A stretch of DNA of 64,000 bases from Anderseniella sp963787895 (lineage in GTDB: Bacteria; Pseudomonadota; Alphaproteobacteria; Rhizobiales; Aestuariivirgaceae). The stretch spans positions 806,001 to 870,000 of the forward strand of contig CAWBEX010000007.1 of NCBI GenBank assembly GCA_963787895.1, read 5' to 3'. Shown in pieces: positions 24,578-33,270 of the stretch. Position 1 is the first letter of the stretch, and every line of letters starts with the position of its first letter. The notes under the pieces are model-generated. The model saw nothing but the letters and a program-made list of their open reading frames with translations. It was not told where the DNA came from and made no database searches. The position numbers and the translations under genes were made by a program.

Positions 24578-24623
24578 CACGGGTGGCGTGGTGACGCGCC
24601 CCCCGTGTTCTTTGCGCCACGCC
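24578..24623 (+). other. Interleaved inverted repeats upstream of ndk
   Basis: Two inverted repeats are interleaved: CACGGG (24578-24583) with CCCGTG (24602-24607), and GGCGTGG (24585-24591) with CCACGCC (24617-24623). They cannot both form as simple stems, so they are alternative structures or a pseudoknot. They lie just after the second OmpA-domain gene and 85 bases before ndk. A terminator without a T-tract is possible. Confidence 0.4.
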
Positions 24624-24707
24624 GCTTGAAGTGACGGGCAGGCACGGCTATAAGCGCGCCAACTTTGTTTAATCCCACCTTTCAAAAATGGAATGAAGGA
24701 AAGCCCA

Positions 24708-25130
24708 ATGGCCGTCCAGCGCACTTTTTCGATTATCAAGCCCGACGCAACCCGCCGCAACCTCACCGGCAAGATCAACTCCATGATTGAAGGCGCCGGC
24801 CTTCGCATAGTCGCGCAGAAGCGGGTCAAGTGGAGCGAAGCTCACACCAAGGCTTTCTACGCGGTGCACAAGGAACGCCCGTTCTATATGGACCTCGTAA
24901 ACTTCATGATCTCCGGTCCTGTCGTGGTGCAGGTTCTGGAAGGCGACGATGCTGTTGCAAAGTACCGTGAAGTGATGGGTGCAACCAATCCCGCCGACGC
25001 TGCCCCCGGCACCATCCGCAAGGAATGTGCTGAGTCCATCGAGGCCAATTCGGTGCACGGTTCTGACAGCGCCGAAAACGCAGCCATCGAGATCAAGCAG
25101 AATTTTACCGATGCTGAAATCGTCGGCTGA
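24708..25130 (+). CDS. ndk: Nucleoside diphosphate kinase
   Basis: 140 residues from the ATG at 24708 (MAVQRTFSIIKPDA), with GAAGGAAAG about 5 nt upstream. Transfers the gamma-phosphate of ATP to nucleoside diphosphates through a phosphohistidine. The active-site His is H117 in SVHGSDS. The KPDATRRNLTGKI nucleotide-binding region and the ERPFYMDLVNFMISGP stretch are standard. Full family length. Stands alone with its own terminator immediately downstream. Confidence 0.98.
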   Translation: MAVQRTFSIIKPDATRRNLTGKINSMIEGAGLRIVAQKRVKWSEAHTKAFYAVHKERPFYMDLVNFMISGPVVVQVLEGDDAVAKYREVMGATNPADAAPGTIRKECAESIEANSVHGSDSAENAAIEIKQNFTDAEIVG

Positions 25131-25153
25131 CAAACAGCTTTTGATTTGTTGAG

Positions 25154-25184
25154 AAAGGGCGGTTCTTCGGGGCCGCCTTTTTTA
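25154..25184 (+). terminator. Rho-independent terminator after ndk
   Basis: A GC-rich stem (AAAGGGCGG with GCCGCCTTT, one mismatch) around a TTCTTCGG-type loop, followed directly by a T-run (TTTTTT). It begins 24 bases after the ndk stop codon. Confidence 0.85.
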
Positions 25185-25246
25185 GTTGGAATAATTCTAA
25201 ACTATTGAAGTAATGAAGAAAATTATGCGTGCGAGAGTTTTCCGGA

Positions 25247-25290
25247 TTGACAGCGGTGGGCTGTTCATAATAACTGACTAAATTAGTCAG
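25247..25290 (+). promoter_or_regulatory. Promoter with palindromic operator
   Basis: A consensus -35 box TTGACA (25247-25252) is followed at 15-17 bases by AT-rich -10 candidates (TAATAA or ATAACT, 25268-25275). The perfect palindrome CTGACTAAATTAGTCAG (25274-25290, 8-bp arms about one base) overlaps or directly follows the -10 and ends 17 bases before the ATG at 25308. The position fits a repressor operator. The bound regulator is unknown; control by iron is inferred from the downstream dioxygenase. Confidence 0.6.
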
Positions 25291-25307
25291 AAATAACAGG
25301 TGTACTC

Positions 25308-26156
25308 ATGACAAACGAAACTGGCAAAGCCAACCGGACCGTCAACGCGCGCCGCTGGATTGCTGCTGGCACTGCCGTTGCAGCTTCAATCGCGATTGTT
25401 GCGCCCGCTCGTGCCATCACTGCTGCTGATTTGAAGCAGGACGTTGCGGGCAAGGTATCCACCTTGTTGCACCTTGCAGCGTCTGAAGGTGGAGAAGGTG
25501 GTGAAGGCGGCGAGGCCGGCGCCGCAAAAGCAGGCACCATGACAAATGCTGATCTGCTTGCTCAAATTGGGTTGATTGAAGGGCACCTCATGGCCTCAAT
25601 GACTCTATTGACCGAAGGCCACATGGACATGGCGAAGACCCATGTCAAACATCCCGGCGATGATATCTACAAGTCGCTAGAACCCGAGTTCAAGGCCAGG
25701 GACATCGCGGGATTCGCCGAAGAGCTGGAAGCATTGGCGGGTGCGGTTGGTAATGAGCCATCAGTCACGAAACAAATGGACCCGTTGGCTCAGCGGATTG
25801 AAGATGTCCGCAAAACCATCAACGCAAATGATGCCGACAAGTTGAAGGCGATCGTGAAAATGCTTCAAACCGCAGCGAAGGAATATGCTGTTGGTGTGAA
25901 AGACGGTAAAGTTGTTGATCCGCACGAATATCAGGATGCCTGGGGTTTTATCAAGGTCGCACGCGGTTATGCAGGCGTTCTTGCCAAGGACAAGGAGCAG
26001 GACGTTGCGCAAGCTGCCAGCCAAATTGTTGCCGAAATTGACAGTCTTGATTCTGTTTTCCCCTCGGTAAAACCGGAAGGCGTTGATATGGCCGATCCCT
26101 CGCTTGTTTACGGTGCGGCGGCCCGCATTGAAATTGCTGCGCTGAGGGTGAAGTAG
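25308..26156 (+). CDS. Exported His-motif protein in a unit with a PKHD dioxygenase
   Basis: 282 residues. The N-terminus has a twin-Arg ARRW followed by a hydrophobic stretch ending APARA (about residue 36), so it is exported. A low-complexity EGGEGGEGGEAG (60-71) precedes a helical segment with regularly spaced His: H93, H105, H112 and H115 in EGHLMASM, EGHMDMAKTHVKHPGDD. This looks like a metal-binding helix pair. The rest is helical with no recognised family. A clear palindromic operator lies just upstream and a PKHD-type dioxygenase starts 4 bases after the stop, so both probably serve metal, perhaps iron, uptake or sensing. Confidence 0.75.
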   Translation: MTNETGKANRTVNARRWIAAGTAVAASIAIVAPARAITAADLKQDVAGKVSTLLHLAASEGGEGGEGGEAGAAKAGTMTNADLLAQIGLIEGHLMASMTLLTEGHMDMAKTHVKHPGDDIYKSLEPEFKARDIAGFAEELEALAGAVGNEPSVTKQMDPLAQRIEDVRKTINANDADKLKAIVKMLQTAAKEYAVGVKDGKVVDPHEYQDAWGFIKVARGYAGVLAKDKEQDVAQAASQIVAEIDSLDSVFPSVKPEGVDMADPSLVYGAAARIEIAALRVK

Positions 26157-26159
26157 GGC

Positions 26160-26819
26160 ATGTTTCTGGCCATCAGTGATATTCTGTCCGGTGTTGAAGT
26201 ATCCACCTTGCGCGATGCTGCTGTTTCGCTGGAGTTCATTGATGGCCGCGCCACGGCCGGCCGTCATGCGGTTCGGGTCAAGGATAATGAGCAGGCTACA
26301 GGCTCGCCGGAGCTTGAAGCGGTGCTTGCCAAGGCCAGGGCATCATTGCTGGCCAATCCGTTGTTTGTTTCGGCAGTGCGGCCCCGCCATATTGTCAAGC
26401 TGCTGTTGTCACGCTACAGACCCGGCATGGCGTATGGCAGCCATGTGGATGACGCCATCATGGCCGGGCACAGAACCGATGTTTCCTTCACGCTCTTCCT
26501 TTCACCATCGGGTGACTATGATGGCGGGGGACTGGTATTGGAAGACACGCTGGAGGAGCGCACCATCAGGTTGGATGCCGGTGAGGTGTTTGTGTACCCG
26601 TCAAACACGGTGCACCGGGTTGATCCGGTCACATCAGGCGAGCGGCTGGCTATCGTAGGCTGGGCCCAGTCATGGGTGCGCAACCCTGACCAGCGGCAGA
26701 TCCTGTTTGATCTTGATCAGTCGGTGGAGGAGGCGGCATCGCTGGCGCCTGACAGTGGGCATTTCAGGCGTCTTGCGAAATCCCGCTCAAACCTGATCCG
26801 GATGTGGTCGGAGGGCTGA
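26160..26819 (+). CDS. PKHD-type Fe(II)/2-oxoglutarate hydroxylase (PiuC-like)
   Basis: 219 residues. Shows the 2OG-Fe(II) dioxygenase core: H-x-D in YGSHVDDAIM (about residue 98), the distal His in PSNTVHRVDPV (about 152) and an Arg two turns later in GERLAIVGW that binds 2-oxoglutarate. RPGMAYGSHVDD and GGGLVLED are typical of the YbiX/PiuC group. Such genes usually lie near TonB-dependent iron receptors and are iron-regulated. Here the partner is the exported His-motif protein. Confidence 0.88.
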   Translation: MFLAISDILSGVEVSTLRDAAVSLEFIDGRATAGRHAVRVKDNEQATGSPELEAVLAKARASLLANPLFVSAVRPRHIVKLLLSRYRPGMAYGSHVDDAIMAGHRTDVSFTLFLSPSGDYDGGGLVLEDTLEERTIRLDAGEVFVYPSNTVHRVDPVTSGERLAIVGWAQSWVRNPDQRQILFDLDQSVEEAASLAPDSGHFRRLAKSRSNLIRMWSEG

Positions 26820-26866
26820 TTTCGCCCTTGCCTTTTTCAGCACTTCCTGCCAAACCGCGCACCATC

Positions 26867-27502
26867 ATGAAGACACAACAATTGCTGATAGCTGTGGCAG
26901 CCATGGCTGCCATCATTGCCGGTTCAAACTACCTGGTGCAGTTTCCCGTGCAACTGCAACTTGGCGCGCTGAACCTGGCCGACCTGCTGACCTGGGCGGC
27001 GTTCACGTTCCCGGTCGCCTTTTTGGTCACTGACCTCACCAACAGGCTGTTTGGCGCATCAGCAGCGCGCAAGGTGGTGTTTGCCGGCTTTGTCATTGCC
27101 GTGTTGATCTCGATTGTAGTTGCCTCGCCGCGCATTGCAATCGCATCCGGCAGCGCGTTTCTGACTGCTCAACTGCTTGACGTGTCCATTTTCGACAAGC
27201 TGCGCACCGGCTTGTGGTGGCGCGCGCCCCTGGTTTCATCGGTGATTGGCGCAGTCGTTGATACGTTCGTGTTCTTCTCCCTCGCATTCGCCGCCGGTTT
27301 TGAATTTCTGGGGCAGGGTGATGGCTTTGCTTCGGAGGCAGCGCCGCTGCTCGGCGTGATGGCAACTGAGGCTCCACGCTGGGTGTCCTGGGCGCTGGGG
27401 GATTTGGCGGTGAAGCTGCTCATGGCTTTGCTGCTGTTGGCACCGTACGGCATGCTGTGGCGTGGCCTGGAGCGGTTGCTGGGGCGGCCTTCTGCGGCCT
27501 AG
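26867..27502 (+). CDS. VUT/QPT-family transporter (queuosine precursor type)
   Basis: 211 residues from the ATG at 26867 (MKTQQLLIAV). Six hydrophobic segments and the family motif FLVTDLTNRLFG (around residue 55), followed by WWRAPLVSSVIGAVVDTFVFF. These are marks of the VUT superfamily, whose best-known member YhhQ imports queuine precursors (preQ0/preQ1). This alphaproteobacterial branch is more distant, so the substrate is uncertain. It starts 47 bases after the dioxygenase stop and may belong to the same transcript. Confidence 0.8.
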   Translation: MKTQQLLIAVAAMAAIIAGSNYLVQFPVQLQLGALNLADLLTWAAFTFPVAFLVTDLTNRLFGASAARKVVFAGFVIAVLISIVVASPRIAIASGSAFLTAQLLDVSIFDKLRTGLWWRAPLVSSVIGAVVDTFVFFSLAFAAGFEFLGQGDGFASEAAPLLGVMATEAPRWVSWALGDLAVKLLMALLLLAPYGMLWRGLERLLGRPSAA

Positions 27503-27665
27503 CCGCAAGCAGAACTCTCCGGCGTTCATCTTTCATTAACCATAAGTTGTCAGGCTTTATCCTTCAGTATCGCTGGGAGGCTGAGCATTTTCTAATGCGC
27601 GCCGGCTGTGCGTGGGTGCATCAGGCATCTTCAGTACAGACGGCCAGTGCTGAAAGGAGACTGTG

Positions 27666-27983
27666 ATGTCAGTAAGAGCCTACGCCGTGCTTGCCGCCGC
27701 CTTGATATTGTTTGCCTGGGCCACCGCGCCTACTCGCGCCGAAGCGGCCGGTGTCAGATATTGTGCCGAGCGGGATGCAATCTCTTCAAAGCTTTCCAAC
27801 AAGTATTCCGAACAGCGCTCTGGAATGGGGCTGGTTGGCTCTTCCGGCATGGTTGAGCTGTTCACTGCCGAAAGCGGTACCTGGACCATCATCGTGACGC
27901 AAACCGATGGCACTTCATGCATCGTGGCTGCGGGTAATTCGTGGGCCAGTTATGCTAACAAGCCAAAATTGTCCGGGCTCTAG
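27666..27983 (+). CDS. Small exported protein of unknown function
   Basis: 105 residues from the ATG at 27666, with AAAGGAG 6-8 nt upstream. A signal peptide ends near AEA (about residue 26). The mature part of about 80 residues contains RYCAERDAISSKL, then GLVGSSGMVELFTAESGTWTI and TDGTSCIVAAGNSW. Two cysteines could form one disulfide. The pattern resembles short secreted proteins common in Rhizobiales with no known function. Confidence 0.75.
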   Translation: MSVRAYAVLAAALILFAWATAPTRAEAAGVRYCAERDAISSKLSNKYSEQRSGMGLVGSSGMVELFTAESGTWTIIVTQTDGTSCIVAAGNSWASYANKPKLSGL

Positions 27984-27994
27984 TTATCTGCTGC

Positions 27995-28075
27995 TCAGGC
28001 TATGACCAGACTTATGGCATAAGACATGCCAGAGAGTGCCAGAAGCAGTGAGATCAGTTTGATATCGTATGTCAT
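27995..28075 (-). CDS. Candidate 26-residue membrane mini-protein
   Basis: A reverse-strand frame of 26 codons: MTYDIKLISLLLALSG then MSYAISLVIA, a single hydrophobic helix. The start codon at 28075 has an exceptional Shine-Dalgarno, AAAGGAGGTGG, ending 7 bases before the ATG. Such a strong site is hard to explain without translation. Length is far below usual gene-finder limits. It lies between two unrelated genes; nothing suggests a specific partner. Confidence 0.6.
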   Translation of the reverse strand: MTYDIKLISLLLALSGMSYAISLVIA

Positions 28076-28177
28076 TGCTCTTCCACCTCCTTTCAAGGTG
28101 CATTGCATGACGTAACGGTACTTCACAAACTGCTCACGCTGCCGTGATCAATTGCACATTGCGTATGGGTTGGCACC

Positions 28178-30598
28178 TCAGGCCTTGAGCCGCTCGTTGT
28201 CCGGGTCCCACGCTGGCTGGGCGATGATGCGGGCGGGGTGCATCTCGTTGTAGATCATGATCTCGAATTCGCCATCCATCTTCGCCTTCTTCGGATCAAT
28301 GTAGGAGAACGTCAGCGACTTTTTCACCATATGACCATAGGCGCCGCCCGTGGTCAGCCCGACAACCTCGCCACCCTGATAGATTGGCTCATTGCCCATG
28401 CAATCGGAATCGGTCGCGTCCATTTCCATATAGACCAGCTGAATGCGCGGGCCTTGTTGCTTTGAAGCCTGCGTTGCAGCCTTTCCGGTGAAATCCTTCT
28501 CGAACCGGCAAAAGCGCTCCATGTCGGCTTCGATCATGGTTATCTCCTGGGTCAGTTCGCTGCCCCAGCCGCGATAGGCTTTTTCCATGCGCAGTGAGTT
28601 CATCGCATAAGTGCCGAACAGTTTCAGTCCCATCGGCTCTCCCGTTCCCATCAGCGCATCGAAAATGGCTGGCAAGCCTGCCATGGGCGCGTGGATTTCC
28701 CAGCCAAGCTCACCGACATAGGAAACGCGCAGCAAGCGTACGTCCTTGACGCCCGCAATCTCGCACACCGCGCCGCGCAGCCAGCGCAAGCCATCATTGC
28801 TGAGGTCCTGCGATGTATGCGGCTGCAGGATGTCGCGTGCCTTGGGGCCGGACAGGACCAATACGCCATAGTCGTCGGTGATGTCGGTGATCGTCACCAC
28901 TTCATCCTTGTGGCGGCGCCAGCGCAGCGCATCCATGTCATGCAGCTGGGCGGTCGCGGCAGAAAGCACGTAGAAATGATCCTCCACAATGCGGGTAATT
29001 GTGATTTCGCTCTCGATGCGGCCGTTTTCCTTCAACAGGTGAGCGAGCACCACGCCGCCATCCTTTGCCGGCACCTTGTTGGCGCAGATGCGTTCAAGGA
29101 ATGCGTGAGCATCCTTGCCCTTCACATCGAACTTGGCGAACGTCGACAAGTCCATTAGCCCGGCAGTTTCGCGCACAGCCTTGCATTCCTTAGCCACTGC
29201 CTCGAACCAGTTGGAACGGCGGAAGGAGTATTCCTCACCCTTGCCTGAATTGTCGAACCAGCGGGCGCGCTCCCAACCAAACACCGCCTGGAACTGTGCG
29301 CCGCGCGCCTTCAGCCGGTCATACAGCGTGGAGGTGCGCAAGGGGCGCTTGTCCATGTGCTGTTCGCCGGGGCGGTAGCAGTAGTACATGTGCTGGTAGT
29401 CGACCACTGACAGAGTGGACACATAGTCCTTGTCGGCCCAGTTGCCAAAGCGGCGCGGGTCGAACTCGGCCATGTTGATGTCGGTCGCTCCATGCACCAT
29501 CCACTGCGCCAGATATTTGCCTGCGCCTGCACCCTGGCAGATGCCGATAGATGCGCCATTGCACATCCAGTAATTGGCTGGCCCCGGTGCCGGGCCAAGC
29601 AGGAAGTTGGCGTCCGGCGTATGGGTGATGGCACCGGAGATGACCGACTTCACCCCGGCATTGGCGAAGATCGGCATGCGCTCGGTGGCCTTCTCCAGCC
29701 ATGGTATCAGGCGGTCAAGCTCGGGCGTGATCAGCTCGCTTTCAAAGTCCCAGGCAGGCGGGTTGCCATCCCAGCACACATGCGCGCCTTCGGTTTCATA
29801 CGGCCCGACGAGAACGCCATTGGTTTCCTCGCGCAGATACGCATGTGAATACGGGTCGCGCACCACCGGCAGTTCCTTTTTCAGGTCAATCAGTTCCTGC
29901 ACCGGCTCGGTGATGATGTAGTGGTGCAGCATGTTGCAGATCGGCACGTTATGCCCAGTCCATGCGCCAACCACATCGGCATAGGACCCGGCAGCATTGA
30001 CCACATGCTCACACACGATGTTGCCCTTGTCGGTGATGACCTTCCATTCACCGGTTGGCAGCAGTTCAATGTTTTCCACCATTGTCCGGCGGTAAATCTG
30101 CGCGCCGCCCTGGCGCGCGCCAGCCGCCATGGCGTTGGTCACGTCAGCCGGTGCTACGTGGCCGTCGGTGACGGTGAGATAGCCCATCTTCACGCCGAAA
30201 GTGTCGAGATAGGGATGGTACTGCTTGATCTCTTCAGGGCTGATGAGCGCTGCTTCATAGCCGATCAGCTTCGACACACCATAGACCCGCTTGAACCACT
30301 CAACCTCTTCGTCGGTGATGGCGAGGCGTATGCCTCCGCAGCCATGCCAGGACACGGCCTCGCCGGTCAGCTCCTCAAGCCTGGGGTAGAGCAGGGTGCC
30401 TTCGTGGTGGATCTTGGCAAGGTTCAGTGACCCGACAAAGTGTGGACACTGGCCCGCAGCATGCCATGTGGAGCCCGAGGTCAGTTCGCCCTTTTCCACC
30501 AGTACGACATCGCTCCAGCCTTCCTGCACGAGGTGGTACAACAGACCAACGCCCATCACTCCACCGCCAACAATGACTACCCGTGCACTCGACTTCAT
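28178..30598 (-). CDS. Dimethylglycine/sarcosine dehydrogenase-like flavoprotein
   Basis: 806 residues. Residues 1 to about 370 form a DAO-type FAD domain starting with VIVGGGVMGVGLLYHL (GxGxxG) and ELTSGSTWHAAGQ, the covalent-flavin region of DMGDH proteins. A short FAO linker follows, then an aminomethyltransferase (GcvT) domain from about residue 430 and its C-terminal beta-barrel from about 715. This is the layout of dimethylglycine and sarcosine dehydrogenases, which remove methyl groups and pass formaldehyde-level carbon to tetrahydrofolate. The exact substrate is not clear. Stands alone. Confidence 0.9.
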   Translation of the reverse strand: MKSSARVVIVGGGVMGVGLLYHLVQEGWSDVVLVEKGELTSGSTWHAAGQCPHFVGSLNLAKIHHEGTLLYPRLEELTGEAVSWHGCGGIRLAITDEEVEWFKRVYGVSKLIGYEAALISPEEIKQYHPYLDTFGVKMGYLTVTDGHVAPADVTNAMAAGARQGGAQIYRRTMVENIELLPTGEWKVITDKGNIVCEHVVNAAGSYADVVGAWTGHNVPICNMLHHYIITEPVQELIDLKKELPVVRDPYSHAYLREETNGVLVGPYETEGAHVCWDGNPPAWDFESELITPELDRLIPWLEKATERMPIFANAGVKSVISGAITHTPDANFLLGPAPGPANYWMCNGASIGICQGAGAGKYLAQWMVHGATDINMAEFDPRRFGNWADKDYVSTLSVVDYQHMYYCYRPGEQHMDKRPLRTSTLYDRLKARGAQFQAVFGWERARWFDNSGKGEEYSFRRSNWFEAVAKECKAVRETAGLMDLSTFAKFDVKGKDAHAFLERICANKVPAKDGGVVLAHLLKENGRIESEITITRIVEDHFYVLSAATAQLHDMDALRWRRHKDEVVTITDITDDYGVLVLSGPKARDILQPHTSQDLSNDGLRWLRGAVCEIAGVKDVRLLRVSYVGELGWEIHAPMAGLPAIFDALMGTGEPMGLKLFGTYAMNSLRMEKAYRGWGSELTQEITMIEADMERFCRFEKDFTGKAATQASKQQGPRIQLVYMEMDATDSDCMGNEPIYQGGEVVGLTTGGAYGHMVKKSLTFSYIDPKKAKMDGEFEIMIYNEMHPARIIAQPAWDPDNERLKA

Positions 30599-30896
30599 GG
30601 TGAATGTCCCTCAACAGAATTCAATTTCAGGGCGCATTAAATATGGTGTGGGAGGCGTTTAGCAAGCCCGCAAGCGACATGGTTGGTACGTTATCGCCAC
30701 GCTGGTCATGGTGTGTTTAGGCTGGCTCACCACACGATGAAGCAGCCTTTGCAGCTATGGCCGGCCAACCAGACATCAGCGCGAAAGTTGCGCCAACAGC
30801 GGCTGCTGACAAGGGCTTCGTGATCAGCCTCACCACGCTCCGCTGTTTTGCGGTCAATGACGGAATGCACTTGCGGGATGCCAAAGTTGCGGGCCC
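30599..30896. other. Intergenic gap, 298 bases
   Basis: Lies between the start of the flavoprotein gene and the stop of the phosphate transporter gene, both reverse strand. It must hold the promoter for the flavoprotein gene. I see no convincing reading frame, terminator or repeat beyond a short direct repeat of TTGCGGG near its right end. Confidence 0.5.
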
Positions 30897-32420
30897 TCAG
30901 CCAATCAGGTGCGTCAGCGCAAAGAACAGTACTGCCGCCAGCAGCGCCGTTGCCGGCACGGTTATGATCCAGGCAGCGATGATGGTCATGAAATGTGACC
31001 TGCGGACCAGCTTGCGGTAGACGACATCATCCTCGCTGCGCTCGTCGGAATTGGCTGCAGCCAATCCACCGGCTTTTGCCTTGCGGGCGAGATATTCGCG
31101 ACGGTGAGATGAATGGGTGGTGTAATACTCACGCAGGAAGCCAACCCCGAACACACCGCCAACTGCAATGTGGGTGGAACTGACCGGCAGGCCAAGCCAC
31201 GAAGCGATAAGCACGGTGATGGCTGCCGACAGCGCCACGCAGAAAGCGCGCATCGGATTCATCTTGGTGATCTGCTCGCCAACCATGCGGATCAGTTTCG
31301 GACCGTACAGAAACAGCCCCAGGCTGATACCGAATGCCCCGATCATCATGACCCACAGCGGAATGCCAACCTTGGCGTCCACGGTGCCTGCCTGGATGGT
31401 ATGCAGAATGGCAGCCAGCGGCCCAACAGCATTGGCGACATCATTGGCGCCATGGGCGAATGACAACAGCATCGCCGAAAAGATCAGCGGAATGTGAAAC
31501 AGCTTGCGCAGCGACTGGTTACGGTTTTCCATGCCTTGCGACTGCCTGTGGACAATCGGGCGCATGATCAGGTTGGACGCAATGAAAACACCCGCGCCCA
31601 GCAGCGCGAGAACGTAAGCACCCGGCTTCCAGATATTCTTCAGCCCTTTCAGCACCAGGTAGCAAGTGAAGGCGGCAAACATGATGGAAACCAGCACCGG
31701 CACCCATTTCCTGGCCGCTGCAATCTTGTCTTCGCGGTAGATGATGTTTGACTTGATGAACCATAGGAACAATGCGGCAATGCCGCCGCCAAGCAGTGGT
31801 GATACGACCCAGCTTGCCGCAATGGCGCCCATCACATTCCAGTCAACAGCGGCAAACCCCGCAGCTGCAACGCCTGCACCCATCACGCCGCCAACCACCG
31901 CATGCGTGGTTGAAACCGGCGCCCCAAGCCAGGTTGCCAGGTTGACCCACAAGGCACACGAGATCAGCGCCGCCATCATGGCCCAGACAAAGGTGCCCGC
32001 ATCCGCAACTTGCGCGGGGTCAACAATGCCCTTGGAAATGGTCGATACCACATCGCCACCGGCGATGATGGCTCCGGCGCTTTCGAAGATCGCTGCAATA
32101 ACGAGTGCAGCCAGCAGCGACATCGCCTTTGAACCAACAGCCGGGCCAACATTGTTGGCGACGTCGTTTGCGCCAATGTTGAGAGCCATGTAGCCGCCGA
32201 TAATGGCGGCAGCCACGATCAGTGCGCTGTTTGGGTCTTCACCGGAATAAGCAGCAGCCAGCAAACCGGCAAGAGCCAGGAAGATGACGGCAATGCCCGG
32301 CGCCAGCAACTGCTTGGACAGCGACCGTGACGCGGTTTCCACCGACGAGATTTTGGACAGGTCCTTGTCTAGCGACGACTTGCGAAGTTGCGCGGTACCA
32401 GTATCGTTTTTGGTGCTCAT
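30897..32420 (-). CDS. PiT-family inorganic phosphate transporter
   Basis: 507 residues, about 10-12 membrane helices. The duplicated PiT signature appears as GANDVANNVGPAVG in the first half and GANDVANAVGPLAAI in the second. A cytoplasmic loop with MENRNQSLRKLF lies between the halves. PiT proteins carry metal-phosphate with protons or Na+. The N-terminus has an extra charged stretch of about 40 residues. No PhoU-like partner is next to it, though one often is in Rhizobiales. Confidence 0.93.
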   Translation of the reverse strand: MSTKNDTGTAQLRKSSLDKDLSKISSVETASRSLSKQLLAPGIAVIFLALAGLLAAAYSGEDPNSALIVAAAIIGGYMALNIGANDVANNVGPAVGSKAMSLLAALVIAAIFESAGAIIAGGDVVSTISKGIVDPAQVADAGTFVWAMMAALISCALWVNLATWLGAPVSTTHAVVGGVMGAGVAAAGFAAVDWNVMGAIAASWVVSPLLGGGIAALFLWFIKSNIIYREDKIAAARKWVPVLVSIMFAAFTCYLVLKGLKNIWKPGAYVLALLGAGVFIASNLIMRPIVHRQSQGMENRNQSLRKLFHIPLIFSAMLLSFAHGANDVANAVGPLAAILHTIQAGTVDAKVGIPLWVMMIGAFGISLGLFLYGPKLIRMVGEQITKMNPMRAFCVALSAAITVLIASWLGLPVSSTHIAVGGVFGVGFLREYYTTHSSHRREYLARKAKAGGLAAANSDERSEDDVVYRKLVRRSHFMTIIAAWIITVPATALLAAVLFFALTHLIG

Positions 32421-32524
32421 GTTGCTTCGGCGTCCTCGAAAGCAGTTGCCAATTGTGTGCGGCTTGTGACTATCAAATGCAATGATTCAAGGCTATTCGT
32501 GAACAGCACTTATACCCGTGATTG

Positions 32525-33016
32525 TTATCGGGGCCGCTGGTCAGGCAAACCCTCTGCGTCCAGGCGATACAGCAGTTCAGCCAGGCCAACATCGCTCGCG
32601 CAAGCCGCCGCTTCCCGGACTGGCATCCATTTGATCTTGCGCTGTCCCTTCTCGGGAAAAGCAGCCTCCTGGTTCGGATCGAGCATCAGGTACACGTCAA
32701 TGCGCACAGGCACTGTGATGTCTTCATCCAGATTCTTCTTTGCCTGGTAGGACCCATAAACCTGAGATTCGGTTGCACCTATCAGGCCTGCTTCTTCCCA
32801 GGCTTCCCTGGCTGCTGCTTTTGCGTTAGTAAGGTTTGCCTCTGGCCAACCTTTTGGAATGATCCATCGCTGCTTGCCACGCGACGTCACCATGCACACT
32901 TCAAGTTTGCCTTCGCGCATCCGGCATGCCAGCGCCGCAATCTGCAATGCCTGCGGTCTTGCGCCGAACAGCTCAATGACGTGCGTCAGCCACTCCCTTA
33001 TTGACCTGTGCTCCAT
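32525..33016 (-). CDS. NUDIX hydrolase
   Basis: 163 residues. The Nudix box reads GWPEANLTNAKAAAREAWEE followed by AG; the REAWEE catalytic core that binds Mg2+ is intact, but the usual early Glu (box position 7) is Leu. PKGWP just before it recalls the diphosphoinositol-polyphosphate phosphohydrolase-like branch seen in alphaproteobacteria. The likely action is cleavage of a nucleoside or inositol diphosphate; the substrate is not known. Confidence 0.88.
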   Translation of the reverse strand: MEHRSIREWLTHVIELFGARPQALQIAALACRMREGKLEVCMVTSRGKQRWIIPKGWPEANLTNAKAAAREAWEEAGLIGATESQVYGSYQAKKNLDEDITVPVRIDVYLMLDPNQEAAFPEKGQRKIKWMPVREAAACASDVGLAELLYRLDAEGLPDQRPR

Positions 33017-33099
33017 GGTTTCCTTTAATTCGGCAAGCGCGATATGCCTGTGTACTCATTTCCCCATGATTCGTGCTGCAATCGGCAGGACAGCTACCC

Positions 33100-33219
33100 A
33101 TGCAACACTCCGATGAAGACACGCAGCCCTGGTTCAGGTCGAGCCTGTTCTTGTACACCGTGTGTGGCTTTGCTTTTCTGGCTTTCGTCGGCTGGGCTTT
33201 TTTCAAGCTGTTGATCTGA
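33100..33219 (+). CDS. Small single-helix membrane protein
   Basis: A 39-residue frame: an acidic N-terminus (MQHSDEDTQPWF), then one hydrophobic helix (about residues 15-38) ending FFKLLI. AGGAC lies about 9 bases before the ATG. It sits between the divergent NUDIX gene and the molybdopterin oxidoreductase gene on the same strand as the latter, which starts 52 bases downstream. Coding by composition and layout only; no family known. Confidence 0.5.
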   Translation: MQHSDEDTQPWFRSSLFLYTVCGFAFLAFVGWAFFKLLI

Positions 33220-33270
33220 TAGCGCAAAAGCAGTGGCGGGATGCCGGGCCAGAAGGTATTATCATCAGCC

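Noticed and set aside
25181..25201. Possible Irr-type ICE motif (TTTAG...TTCTAAA) after ndk
   Set aside because: The half-sites are 21 bases apart end to end, not 17, and the left half is incomplete and inside the ndk terminator T-run.
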